A DNA stretch of 64,000 nucleotides from Schistocephalus solidus (GCA_017591395.1 WEDG01006427.1:1-64000); one strand, 5' to 3'. Positions 12,641 to 24,984 are shown, numbered from the stretch's first letter. The notes: generated from the letters alone by a model not told the origin. Numbers and translations are program-made.

Positions 12641-14164
12641 GTTTTATCTATTAATACTTGAAGAAAGGGTATCTTTTGATTTTAAAAAAAGTTTCTTATT
12701 AGGATATTTTTAAACACCTTCAAATTTTTATCCATAACACATCGTATCCGTCAATTTCTTAATGCGGCCTGCAATGTACAGAACATGATCCGAATTCCTT
12801 ACAACATTTTGTAAGAACTGGGTCGCATCTTATTCGTACTTAGAAAAATTTGTGATTTTCCTTTACACCAGTTTGGAAATCGTGGATTTAAGTGTAACGG
12901 TCACTATGGTTCAAAGTTATTTACCAATTAAGAAAATTCTAAAACCAAACGATACCCTTGCTTTAGGCATAAAATTTAAAGAAGACGTAATTTACTATCA
13001 AAAGAGTGCAAGAAATAATATTTTGGTGTCGAAGGTGGAAAGATGAAAAACAGTTGCAGGGTAAAGTACCTGATGATAACCAACTTCAAGAATTATTTTT
13101 CTGAGAAACTTGGCTCTTTATGATTTTGCGTAAATTTTTTAGGAAAAGCGTAAGTTAGAAGTTTGATAAAATTCTTACTTTGCAAGTCTCTTATTTTTTT
13201 ATTTTTGAAAAGCCTATCTGCATTCTGCTAAGTTAGATTAAATAGGTTGACGTAGGGCCAGTTTAACATTAGTTAAACCGATTGTTCGGATATAATTTTA
13301 CAGCCGACGCTTGGCAGAGGTTATGAGTGCCAATAATTTATATTACTCTCAAACTGAACTTCGGGACAGAAAATTTCATAAGCCAAAAGATGTCGGTTCT
13401 ACAAAATGTGGATGGCTGTAGTAGTTCCGCCCAGCAGCTAATTGTATTTTGACTTCTGCTTATTCCATACTCAAGCTAAAAGTACTACCTAAAAGTCCAG
13501 GCAGGCGCTGTATGATGGAGCAATGAGTGTTTCGGCTTACCAGATGGTCCACAAATATTTTTATGGTTGTAAATGTCTGCTTTCTTTTACTTTTAATTTT
13601 CTCATCGACTACTATGTAACCTTGAAGTATATTCTCCGGACGGACATTCGCAGCTTCGGTCAGAAAGTCAATTTGAATATTTAAGTAAAATTCCTTCAGT
13701 TTTGATTAAATAAGCCAATAATGTTCCTTTGACCTGAAGGCAACTGCCATTGGTATCGTCGGCAATCAAAAGTTAACTCATAAATGGCTGTTTATTGGTT
13801 TGTGTTGGATAATCCTTCCGGACAACTGCATAAGTCGCACTTTCCAAATAATTTTCAAACATTTTATAAATGCAGTGATCTCTTTTAGAAAAATGCTAAA
13901 AATTCCATACCTTAAGTCTCTAATACCTCTATTTAGTACCTCTTTTTTTAGTAATAATAGTAATAATAATAAAAAGTATAATAATATAATATTGATTTTG
14001 AAATATCTGTACATAAATCACGTGGTCTAGTAATAGCAGGCATATTGCTGCTGCTTGCAGTGCGTGCAACAGGGTCTACAGCTGTCACAACTCAGCATGA
14101 ACTTCAAAAGTCCTTTTTGTTTGTAACTGCAAATAAAGATGTGATAAGGTTCGGGAAGATAAAC
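12641..14164. other. No gene recognised
   Basis: AT-rich. Contains a degenerate AATAAT-type tract near 13953-13995. Confidence 0.5.
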
Positions 14165-14300
14165 CCCACCGCAACGCACGTGGCTTTGTGTCTACTTCCA
14201 AAAGGGGTGCCTATTTCTGCCTCCTTACAACCCCTTATCCAAACATTAACCCTCATAGAATACTAACCATAACCTTCACCCTTACCCTTATCTACTTGAC
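14165..14300 (-). repeat. Telomere-like/TIR family copy (T2)
   Basis: A GCACGTGGCTTTGTG flank is followed by degenerate C-rich hexamers (ACCCTCATAG, ACCTTCACCCTTACCC), that is, TTAGGG-like repeats on the minus strand. Confidence 0.55.
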
Positions 14301-16360
14301 GAATAACGCACGGCAACTGTCTCTTTCGTATTTATTTTGCTTTTTTTTTCCCTTGCGTTCACGATGGACACGATGTATTCACCATGAGAGTCTAAATTGA
14401 ATGCGAGAGGCAAATTTTCTAACTCTTGGCAGGTGCCATGCTTTTCAAATAATTACGCCTTCTGCTGATAGAAGCGAGCAGACGAGTTCTAGGAAGTAGC
14501 TCTGATTTACGCCTATGTATGCTCCAGCCATCCGAGTATGCAGCAACGCCTGAGAGGGTAAACGTGCCTTCTCTTCCTAGACACTGTAGGAATTCACTCG
14601 GATTTTAACCAAGTAAATTCCAGTTTTATGGCCACTGGGGGTTCCACGTTTAAGCATTTCAACCCAGGAAAGGACGTGAAGTCACTCAAAGGCTAAAGAA
14701 GCATTGTGGACTGTGGGGCAGTTTGAGACACTAATCCTCCTTCCATTTACTGTTTGTGGTGCCCTGGCAGAAATGAATGCTCCTCTCTTCCCAGTCCACT
14801 GCCCTTCCTTAGGCTTAACGGCCCATTCTGAGAACTGTCAGTTCTCACAGAACTTAGCAACACTGGCTGAGTGTGTGAGTGCGTGGAGCCCGGCGAAGTA
14901 GCATCCGACAGGTGAGACTCGCTCCTACGCTGTTGGTAATTTATGATTCTGTTTGGGTGTTTTTGCATGTCATTATGGCAGTGCCATTAGCCCCCTCAAG
15001 CGCTTGACCGGCTGCTCTTTATCATCATGCCTCATAAAACGCCACACACTGTCCAGGACATAAATCACGCTTGTCACTTCGATTGACTTACCCCTGCCCT
15101 TCTCTCTCTCTGATTTATTACCTTCCTGGAGGCCTGCTGATCAGAGGGAAGAGAAGGGGAACATGGGTGGTAGGCAGAACACCGTCTGACGGACTGGTAC
15201 GACACACTCATAGGCTGTCGAGCACACAACTCCCTACATTCACGTACAAGAATTTTGAGAAGCCATTCGGATGGGGAACTCAATTAGAACCATGAACTTG
15301 CAGAATATAAGTTACATAGAGGCTATTTGGGCGAATACTTCCCAATTTATGCCCCATAAGGAAGGTTTTGATGGAGTCCTACTGTTCTGTTGAGAGAGGA
15401 GTTCAAACATTTTAAGAAAAAGTGATTATGCTACAATTGGAAAATTAATGTGGGCCTAAGGTAAGCTATGATTGCATGCGCATACACGTCGAACGTTCAA
15501 TGTGAAGGTAATGTAAGTGAACCTGAGGGCTCTTGTTAGTTTAAATGGCAATCCTTTCAAGTGATGGCATGGAAGTGGTAATTACCGTTAGAGCGAAATC
15601 TGGCGAGTACTTGAGAGGATCGATTTCATATTCTCTTATGATTTTCGTGAAGTTTGTTGAAAACGCAGTAAAAGCCAAGTAGAAATAGAAAGTGCAGAGA
15701 AGAGATGGTCACCTACAGCAGCACCCGCTCAACAGCCCTTGTTTTATTAAACTTTAAAACGTCCATCCCGGAGGTGACCTGACGCAGCCTAACGCGGTCC
15801 TCAGCCCTAGCCATGCATTGCTGACAAAAAACATCTGCTGAGCTACCATTCTCAGTCAGGAGATTCTAATCGCCGTTGGGCTGTATCGAGTAATGTTAGC
15901 TTTGTGGCTCCATAATGAAATCATTCTTCCCATTTGCACTGGCTGTAATACAGTCGTGGTGACTGCGTTCACGCTGTTCTTACGGTGTTGTCCTGTCTGC
16001 TGTATCCTCCATGCTTCCTTGACTGGGAAAGACAGTTCATACTCAGCTCTTTGCCAGCATGGTTCAACGACACGCTTATATACTAGACTATGCCCTGTCA
16101 AACCTACCCCCAATGATGGAAGTTGGTATGGAAGGGAGGAAAGCCGCTCTTATTGTTAGATAAGCAAAATCCCCAAATTCAAGCAAGCGAACCGTAGAGA
16201 CTGAGTGATATTTGGACTGGGAATGTAACGCTACACTCCAGATCCTTTACGAACATGTTGGCATAATCAATGGAGGGGGGTATTTCTTAAAGTTTAAAAA
16301 AAGAGAAAAATACAGTTTCAGCCTGACACGGGAATAAAAACTCCATTATGCAGGTGCTCT
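14301..16360. other. No gene recognised
   Basis: Mixed-composition sequence. Open frames of at most about 90 codons overlap on both strands and have no recognisable domains. Confidence 0.45.
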
Positions 16361-16361
16361 T

Positions 16362-16650
16362 TTGCTAAATTCCTGGGATACCAGTGTTATGTTTAAGCTT
16401 ATGGTCAAAATCGACGTCAGAGTTGGAGTTAATTTGGGGTCAAGTATATAATTATTATTACGGTTATTGTCTAGATTAGAATAAGAATCAAGGTTAGGTT
16501 TAAAGTTAGGAGCGGGACTCGATTTAGAGCAAGGGTTTAGCGTTAGGTAATGGTAAAAGTTATGACAGGTTCAGAACACGAGAATATTTACCCTTCCTGG
16601 AATTTAGCCTTAAGCTTCTTGCATTCCTGCGAGGTTCTTATTCCCTGGTC
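16362..16650 (+). repeat. Telomere-like/TIR family copy (T3), both flanks visible
   Basis: The left flank GTGCTCTTTTGCTAAATTCC and the right flank CCTTCCTGGAATTTAGCC are approximate inverse complements. Between them, from about 16390 to 16590, lie degenerate G-rich hexamers (TTAGGT, TTAGGA, TTAGAG and similar). This is the clearest case of the family structure: a telomere-like array enclosed by inverted repeats. Confidence 0.7.
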
Positions 16651-16887
16651 TCACTGCAGTTTCTCTTGGGCAGGTAATTAATTTTGCAGAATAGAAAAAA
16701 AAAACTGATCTCAATGAACAGATGTAACAAAAGTGAAATTGCAATTTCAAAAGCCCGCCATATGACATAAGAAGAAAGGCAAATGAACCTTGCGTTCACT
16801 TCTCAGACTCTCGAGGCCAAGCAGGATAACAGAAGAGGGAAACAGTCGCCCCTTCTTTGTTTGGGAAGAAACACAGTGTGGTTGTTG

Positions 16888-16945
16888 AGACAATAAACAC
16901 TACATAAACACTACATAAACACTACAATAAACACTATATAAGTTC
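16888..16945. repeat. Short minisatellite, unit about 12 bp
   Basis: Four imperfect copies of AAACACTACATA in a row. Confidence 0.85.
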
Positions 16946-17860
16946 GCAGGCTATGCGACAACCAGGCTGTGGTACGTGCGGTGCGAAGGTGTTCTTCAGA
17001 GGACGTCAAACTCACTGCTACAAACCGAAATATAAGGCAGACTGGACTAGACACAGTCTTGACTGATTTATTCAGCATGCTTAAAAGAAGCCAACTATTG
17101 TGAGGTGCTTGAACGCTCACCTTGGAGTACTTAAATAGGGGTATAACTCATCATTCCGCGAATTCAGCATGCCCCAAGGGATATAGACTAATCGCCATGT
17201 GACTTGCGTTGAGACTAAACACCAACTAAAGTCGTCGTTGGCGTTTGCAGTCATTTTGAGCATTCCGGCATGGTATATTTTATACCATACGAACAAACCA
17301 CAAATTTGTAAATGTCTTTTCAAGTAGAACGGTTTACTTAGGTAAGGTTGCAATGTTTATTATCGTGCAGCATAAACCCACGATATTTCAAGTACGACAG
17401 GGTGCCGGCTTTTGAATGACCTTCTTTGCTGATGCCACCAAAATCACATTCAACACTGTGAATACCTAAGTATTATGACTTTTTCCAGTTATTTTTTTAA
17501 ACCCTTACATGTTCAAATCTATTTTGCAGAAAACAAGCACAAAAACTCCTGTACGAACTGGAGAAAAAAATGTATGTCTTCTTGGAATTTGAGAGTAAAA
17601 AAAAGGGTATACTTAGTATAAGATGTTGCACATATGGAGTTGGATATGGATTCACCTGACAATTGTGCGATCCGTATATGACCCCGGCTTAGTTACGTAG
17701 AGAAGTGCATGATTTTCAGCCAAGATAAATACGTATGAACTAATGTGAAAACCCTAAACGCTAGTACAAATATAGGCCGAGTTAAACATTTGTCTAAACA
17801 TTGTGATGCTTTTAAAACCTAAAAGCACCATTTCTAAGCTGATGAATATTAACGGCAAAG
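16946..17860. other. No gene recognised
   Basis: Nothing beyond short open frames. Confidence 0.45.
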
Positions 17861-18235
17861 ACAAGGGAGACTTGGGTGACCATTTCTGACTTCTTATCCA
17901 TCATCAACCAGTCATACCAACCCCAGGTGATGCGTGAAATCGTGGCTCAATGGTTAGAGCGTTAGACTTCTGATCAAGGGGTCACGGGTTCGATTCTTGG
18001 GTGGTGCATCACCTGGGGTTGGTTATAACTGGCTGATGACGGTTAATAAGCCAGAAATGGTCATTCTAGTCTCCCTTGTCTTTGCCGGCACTATTCGTCT
18101 GCCTATTCCCATACTAGCCGCTGGGCGGCTGCTGGTGGTGCTCGACAGTGAACCTCAAGGCAGAGTGGAACGAGTGCGTTCCGTTAGCGATCATAAACGA
18201 ATGCAAGCATCCTTTCTTTTTGTATAGAATTTTAA
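17861..18235 (+). repeat. tRNA-headed SINE with an inverted 5' fragment
   Basis: Head: GTGGCTCAATGGTTAGAGCG (A box, about 17942-17961), an anticodon-like loop CTTCTGA, and B box GGGTTCGATTC (about 17987-17997). The anticodon could be UCU (Arg), but the T-arm does not close, so it is a SINE head rather than a tRNA gene. The body runs to about 18235. The first 70 bp of the body (18006-18080) are also present in reverse at 17861-17933, so the tRNA-like head sits in the loop of an inverted repeat. Confidence 0.75.
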
Positions 18236-18814
18236 GAGGACGCAATTCACTACCAAATGAGCGCAAGAAATGGTGTTTTGTGCTTGTTTTCCATAAACTA
18301 TATTTTGATATATGAGGTTATTGAAAATCTACGGGAATTACATACTACTTAAAAAGTTGTTTTACCAAGTGTGTTATTTGAAGTTGACTGCAAATAAATT
18401 CATTCTAATATCGAAAAACCTGATATAACTGAAATATATTGGGAGTATGTTGTGAGATAATGAACATCACAACCTTGTCTAAGTAATCCCTCCTAATCGA
18501 AAACACATTAGTGATTTCCGGTTAACATTTCATGAGCTAGGCCAGCTACTGTATATCAAAAAAATTACCTGTGTGGTTGGGAGATGCAGCACTTTAAGAG
18601 GCTTTTCATACCTCAGCCTCTTGTTCAGTTGCTATGACGACACTTGCGTAGTCCAAAAATAAAATGATCCTTGGTGTGATTGCAGATTTTGGACTTGCAT
18701 GAGAATTCCATGAACCAATACCTCAGTCTGCTATTCAAGTGCACGGATCTTCGCTGTCGTCTCCGCCCTTTCACAGGTCAAAAGACTTTTATGTACCGAA
18801 ATTTATGATGATGA
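18236..18814. other. No gene; fragment of a minor repeat
   Basis: 18490-18545 resembles 43448-43510 (CCTAATCGAAAACAC followed by TTTCATGAG), a short dispersed repeat of unknown nature. Confidence 0.4.
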
Positions 18815-18975
18815 CTTAATATTAAGTATGCGTATTATTAATATTATGCGTATTAATTAATATTATTACTATATTAATATTATGCGTACTTATTAATATT
18901 ATTGATTATTATTAATATTATGCGTATTAATTATTATTAATTATTAAGTATGCGTAATATCAATATGCGTATGAA
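18815..18975. repeat. AT-rich minisatellite with TATGCGTA motif
   Basis: Irregular repeats of ATTAATATTATGCGTATT-type units, varied by slippage. Confidence 0.85.
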
Positions 18976-21555
18976 GGCCTTGTCAGAGTTGAACCCGTGA
19001 TTACGCAGCTCGATAAATTGTGTTCCACTCTACTATACGAGCGTTCATCGCTTTGCATAAAATTTTGTTTCGTTTTGCAAAGGTACAAATAATAAAAATA
19101 TATAAGGCCTAAACTGCCGCGAGGACGAATCTATATGCCATTTTTAAATTGGTTATTCGGTCGCACCCTGATTGTACTTAACGCAGGTGGTTATACACGT
19201 AGCATAGCTGAACCTGCAACCTTCTGTCTCAGAGACCTGTTCACTGCCTATTTTCTGAAAGCACCATAAATTACCCTTTGTCAGCAAACCCAAGGCTGGC
19301 AGTCACAGGGTTGTGCAGGGGTGGTGACTGAGGAACCGAAGCGCCGAACGCTACTTTAGGCAGCAGCCGGAATTGGTTTAAGTTAGTATCGGGGCCGTGT
19401 GTTAGTGCCTGCGCTGGAAATATGAAAGGACCATATTCAGCTTTTATAAAGGTATCAAAGACGGTAAACCATGCAGACCTTACCAACACAACTGAGTCAA
19501 ATGCCTCAATTAAAAATAAGTTGCTTTGAATGAAATGAAGGCAAAATGATACTGAAGTAAATATTGAGATGCCTAAAAAAATAAAAATTTTTCAAATGAT
19601 AACTTCTTTTCACGCTTATGGGCATTAATTGTATAGTGCATACTGCACGTTCATGTTGGAAAGTGAATATATAAAACTGAGTGTTAACTGAAAAATATTA
19701 AAAAAACATTTAGATTAAATCTTAGGAGAGGAATTTTTCAATAGTTCCCATATTTTATTGTATGATATTCAATCATCTGTTTGATCGAGTGAACAGATTA
19801 TAAATGGAAATGGGATTCTGTATTACACGATTGTTGCTCGTGTCACAATAAGGCTGACCTAGAAGAAGTTTTCTATATTTTATTCACTGTTTAGGAAGGC
19901 CATAGAAACTAACGGTCTCTCGAGATCACTCACCGAGAGACTGGCAACCAGTCCAAAAGTAACTTAGTTAAGCACCACTGCCAGTCGGAATGCTATTTTG
20001 TGTTTTAACGTGACTTTTCTGCCTCAAAATTACAAGGCTTCCTTCTGTTGACGCACAATTCAACTGAGTCTGTAGGCGTTCTTGAAATAGTCGTGAAAAC
20101 TTGGCTGCTTTTTGTCACCTACAGTTGACAGGCAGCAAAGGGAGTTTTAGCACTTCCTGTTTGTCAAACTTGTCAAAATGAGACAGTTCTCAAAAGCTTT
20201 TGCCCGTTTCCTGTGCGCCTGGAAGTCACCTCATCTGCAGATAATGGTTAGGTTCAAATTCAAGACTGAACTAAACATGAAACCTTGTTATCTGAGAGAC
20301 CAAACTTTCACGGTGAGTGTCAGCAACGACTGTGGTTCTGACCAAAGCTTAAATCCTGCTCAAACCATATTTCTTTCTGAAAAGTATTTTGATTAAGAAT
20401 TCCGCCGATGGCTTTCTAAGCCCTCCAGCCTTCTCCAAAAGAAATGCTAAAAAAAGAATCAACAACTTCCTCATGTATGTTTGCATCTGACGGCCAGTTG
20501 AAGTTCCTGTTGCTTTCGAGATTGCTTCATGATTTATCCATACTTTCCCTCCCCATAATACAGCGGTGACTCATGTCCAGCCTAATATTCGTTGTCTGCA
20601 GCTTCAAAGACACAAATCCTCTTGTTTGCGAAGGCTTCTTTCAGAAACTCTTTAAATTTGCTTTTCTCGAGGCATGTGTTGTCTGCTATAGTTATCGACG
20701 TTGACTATCTCATAGGTATAAGGACTGGTTTATTTTTACCCTACAGTGATCCATTTTACTTCAATAAAATGACACAGAAGCATACTCTGCATGAGGGACA
20801 AGCTTTTTCCCGACGCATTCTTCAAAAATGCAACGTCCAATGACGCAAAGTCACCATCGACAGCTTATTTTTCAGTCACCATGCTTTCTCCGTTTCGAAA
20901 CCCGCTACGTGCAAAGGCATCGGGACTAAGCGTCTGAAATACGTTATCTCCAAGGCTTTACTTCTTATCCGCTGGGTACTCTCTGCTATCAAGGAGAAGT
21001 TTGTGATATTGCGCATAGTCGCCTGTTTATAGGCCCTATCACTAGAGGAAGGCGCTAGTTCGCGCTGCTGAAATAATAAAATTCGTTTTGGCTAGTGCCA
21101 ATGCTATAGACTCTCTGTTTACAATTATCATAGAATACCTGATAGTGCTGCATCATTTTGTGCACCATGTTATGATGCTGTTGGATCCCTTGGCTGAATA
21201 CAGTTGGACCCCACACATTAGCAATTCAGTGTTCATGGCTTCGCTTATGCACAGATGTTCTCGTACAGTGTATTTAAGATATACTCTAATTATTTTGTAG
21301 AAACTATATATATTTTTATGATAAAAATTACTTACAAATCTTCAGGTATAAATAAATACGAGCTGGCATATACGAGTAACTTGATTAGTTTTAGCCTTGG
21401 TGGGGGGAAAAATTGTAGGTGTACTTATGCATGGTCATCGGTTACATATTTTTCAGGGCAGTGTTGCAAGATAACTTTTAATAATAGTTAAGTTTTTTGG
21501 GATAAATTTTAAGGCCTATTTGGTGTTTGAACGCTAAAATACACAGTCGTTAGCA
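18976..21555. other. No gene recognised
   Basis: Open frames up to about 83 codons (for example 20592-20843) show no recognisable domain. No repeat of the families listed here was seen. Confidence 0.45.
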
Positions 21556-21557
21556 TT

Positions 21558-22015
21558 TTAGAGGGGTCTCGAGCATTCGCAGATTTCAGCTGCGCCCACC
21601 ACCTGTGCCCTGTGACTCTCGCCCCGGCGGGTAGGCGAGAGAGTACAGCACACCTCAACAGCCTTGACGCCACCAACCCGTGGCCCACATGGTTGTCAAG
21701 GTCGACCGAACTGTTGGTTCTTTGAGTGTGCGCGTTTGACGCACGTGTATGCGCAGGCTTGCCCTGCACCAGCCGCTCTTGGTTTTCCCACTCCGTGGGA
21801 TCCAATTCAGGCGTGGCGGTCTCCGGCCGCGCCAGCCATCTTCGTCCAACCCCACCTACGGTCTTTTTGACTGTCTTGACAACGGTCACAGGCACGTAAG
21901 GGAAGAGAGAGAGAGTGTGGTAGCTGCAGCGCAAGGCTACCATCACTCAAAACTAATCCACTTGCAAGTCACCGTCCCTGCACCATCATGCTTTGGAGCA
22001 CACGGTTGACATCGT
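21558..22015 (+). repeat. GC-rich dispersed repeat (family R)
   Basis: Blocks shared with 60055-60475 in order: CACTCCGTGGGATCC, CCGCGCCAGCCA, GGTCTTTTTGACTGT, GAGAGAGAGTGTGG, TAGCTGCAGCGCAAGGCTAC and TTTGGAGCACACGGTTGACA. A 145-codon minus-strand frame (21509-21946) coincides with the repeat and is probably not a gene. Confidence 0.75.
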
Positions 22016-22094
22016 CGGACACACTTGCACATTTTATCTTAATGCCGGCCAAGACAAATGGGAACTCCTGCACCTAGTAGTAGGGCAGGCTATG

Positions 22095-22275
22095 CGTTAA
22101 AAACCCGGAAGCCTAACAATTATCGTATTCTAATCGTATCCCTAGTATTTATTCTAACCTGAAAACTAAACTTAACCCCAAACCTAATGCTACCTTAGAT
22201 CTAATTCTAACTTTAATCTCAACCCCGATCTCCTAAGTTTCATACTAGCCCACCTGTATTATGGAGGTAGATATT
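22095..22275 (-). repeat. Telomere-like/TIR family copy (T4)
   Basis: Degenerate C-rich hexamers (AACCTGAAAACTAAACTTAACCC and relatives) are followed by a flank CCACCTGTATTATGG that matches the outer flank of T5 and T6. Confidence 0.65.
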
Positions 22276-24383
22276 CCCGTGACGTACCTAATGCAATTGC
22301 GTCAGAGATAGCATGATAATCCCTGCATTTTGCATTTGCTCTTTCCTCATTTTTCCTTAACTGTACCTTGCCCAGTATATGTGACTGCCTTGTGTGCATT
22401 GTAATAAATGTTGCCTTCCAAGAAATTGTGTCAGACTATGGATATGGTCACGATATGACCTTGAGCTGTTCGATATCGCTCCGCTCATGTCTCAAGACAT
22501 TATATTTTACCATTTTATATACTAAAATATACAAGTATATCGACGCGTTACTTTCCCCTTAACAATCCAATACCAATACAAGTTTACCGAATGGTCTTGT
22601 CAACTGAAAATTGCCTTGAAGAATGTTGCTGAAAAGGGATCTCCAGAAAGCAAATCTCTTTATACGGTAGTACCCGTTGCAATTAGTCTTTGTGTAATTT
22701 TGAACCAGCTTCACTGTAAGAATACTATAAAAACTTGTTTGCTCACTCTCCTGTCTCCTATGGTAAAGTTTGAAATCTGACCCCAATGCTGTATCCGATA
22801 GGTGAGTATGCTGGAAACTAATTCATCGGGGATGTCACTTTTGGAATACGTGATCTCAGCTTACCAAAGTAATGCCTGTAACTCAGTCGCGTCGCGGTTT
22901 TTGTGGGCCAAGTGATCGCCGTTATTATCTGCCTCATTCTGAGGTTGGAGAAAAAACTTAGATGAAATTAGTCAAGCCTTTCCATAATTCACTGTATCTT
23001 TCCCTACGACCATCTCCGAGAATTAAAAAATAACCTTAGTATTTATAGCAGATCAGATCAGTAGAAATCAGTCATAGACGGCTTTAAAGATGTGGTGGCA
23101 GCCTACAGATCATACCCAGGCATCTTTTTCATCTCATGTTTTGATCCAGGTTTCGAACTTCGCTCCTTCTGGGCTTAAGCTATGTAACTACCTTTTAGTT
23201 CGCTTTTCCAGAGTTTTATGCAGAATAAAAGCTCCTGCAATTAAGCTGCGTCGCTCATTGCTACTCTTCTATACCATAGTAAGCTTCTGACCTCAGAATG
23301 CCTCTTAGCGAGCATTATACCTAGCCATTTACTACTTTACTTGCCTTACGAAGTTAAAAATCTCCTCATTCAGACAACCGACGAGAACAATTTGAGAAAA
23401 ATGCGCGTGGACAAATAGAAGGTGACTAGAATGCCGTTTATGTCTTAACTTCAGCCCGATCGCGCATTAAAATGAGCTTCATGCGATTTGGATTTGGCAC
23501 AAATAAGGGCGCCTGTTCGCATTCCAGTTCTATGAATAAGTGGGGAAGAAGGCGGTTGCTCTATCCCTGGAATTATTTCCTTATTTTTCTAAACATTTGA
23601 ACTCGCAGAAGAGTCCACCGTCAGAAATAAAATCCAGACCAAAGTATGCAAAAGTTAAAAGGGGTAGGATTCACTGAAACTTCCCGTCTGGAGGTAACTG
23701 CGCAGGGCCTTATATGCCGGCACCAAATCGCTTCATCGATTGAGTGAGTTTTCATCGGAGGTCCAGGCTTAAACGAATTTTCGACATGTCTTGCTTCTGG
23801 TGTGGTCGATTATCTTCGTGGCTACGATGTATGCTACTTCCACCGAGCTGAGTGAACGTCTAGTGATCCAAATTCAACTGCAACTACTGTGTTCATAGGT
23901 GGTGGCTTCTGCTGGGTTTCTTTAACCTTTAAGGGAGAACTATTTTACGTGTGGTTTCGAACAAACGTAGGTTCCGATGTCTGTTGTCAGAATATTGTAA
24001 GACGAGGGTTCCACGAAACAGTGGAACGATATTTTGCAATGAATTGATGAACATTGATATTTATTTGTCGTTAATGATCCCAAGTAAAATATATCGTGTC
24101 TAAAATAGGAAGATTTTAATCTAAAATATGCAACTTAGTCGTTTATCGTGTGCCTTTATCATATGAATAAACCAGATATAACTGCTACTCCCCCTACCTT
24201 TGTTATTGTTATTGGTTGTTATTGTTTTCTTGGCACATTTGTTTTCCAGTAGATTGTCATCTGTACGTCACTTTTAATTTCCTAATGTATGTGTTTCCGT
24301 CCAGACTGAGATCTAATTTTGGACTTGGACTATTATATTTTCATCCTATATGTAATCTACGTGCCTATTTTTATAAACATATG
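22276..24383. other. No gene recognised
   Basis: Open frames up to about 75 codons, none recognisable. Confidence 0.45.
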
Positions 24384-24762
24384 TATATGGCACAGGTATT
24401 ATACCGTACTTCCGACATAGGTACTAGCTAAAAGCCCAGACACGTGTTTCGCCGATGTTTCTGCTGCTGCGTGACGCAGCAACGAGAGTTCGGCTCCTCA
24501 GTGGGTCCCCCAGCGTTCTCTATGTGGTTTCTGGTATATGGACTCCAGAGAATAATCAAGGAAATAATTTCTGAAATTATTAAGTGCAGGACATGGAGTC
24601 AGATGATTCGGACATGACTTTTTAGGGTCAGACCCGAAATTTCAATGAACATTTGGGTCGAAGACAATCAACCACTGTGGAATAACCACGTAATGCCCAT
24701 TCTACAAACAAGTAGTACTACAAGTAGTATGAATCTTATATGGCACAGGTATTATACCGTAT
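24384..24762 (-). repeat. Single full unit of the 354-bp ribozyme satellite
   Basis: One complete unit that begins and ends with the same variant segment (TATGGCACAGGTATTATACCG at 24387 and again at 24740), which differs from the TATGGCAAAGACGTTATACCG of the array at 1-1571. It is therefore slightly more than one unit, with a terminal duplication of about 25 bp, and an (AT)n tract follows. It carries an intact ribozyme (24427-24514). Confidence 0.9.
24427..24514 (-). ncRNA. Intact type I hammerhead ribozyme
   Basis: Minus strand: CCCA (24502-24505), CTGAGGA (24495-24501), GCCGA (24490-24494), loop, TCGGC (24451-24455), GAAAC (24446-24450), ACGT (24442-24445), GTC (24439-24441), TGGG (24435-24438), with the outer helix I pair AGC/GCT (24427-24429 with 24512-24514). 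The loop II hairpin is TGCTGCG/CGCAGCA, whereas the copy at 1045-1133 has TGCTGTG/CACAGCA. One base pair has changed on both sides, which supports a real RNA structure. Confidence 0.86.
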
Positions 24763-24785
24763 TATATATATATATATATATATAT
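24762..24785. repeat. (AT)n microsatellite
   Basis: Uninterrupted TA dinucleotides directly after the satellite unit. Confidence 0.95.
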
Positions 24786-24957
24786 TCAAACAAGAATAGG
24801 TGCACACCGATCTATTGGCTTCCCAAAGTATACAAGCTCCATATGGTGGTGGAGGTCACGAACAGGCAATAAAATACCAGGCCGAAGTTGACCAAGTTAT
24901 GATTGCAGAGAGGAGAGAGGACAGAAAATGTGGTGTGCACCTTTTCCTGTTTGAATA
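24783..24957. mobile_element. Small TIR element (MITE-like), 175 bp
   Basis: Ends are 25-bp inverted repeats: TATTCAAACAAGAATAGGTG at 24783 and its near-complement at 24933-24957 (CCTTTTCCTGTTTGAATA). The interior is non-coding. The left end sits in a TA tract, so a TA target duplication cannot be judged. Confidence 0.6.
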
Positions 24958-24984
24958 ATTACCCGATCTGCAGTGACGGAGAAT

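Noticed and set aside
17943..18005. Functional tRNA-Arg (UCU) gene
   Set aside because: A and B boxes and the anticodon loop look good, but the anticodon, T and acceptor stems do not pair, and the sequence continues into a repeated SINE body.
21509..21946. 145-codon minus-strand frame as a gene
   Set aside because: It lies inside dispersed repeat family R, whose other copies do not keep the frame.
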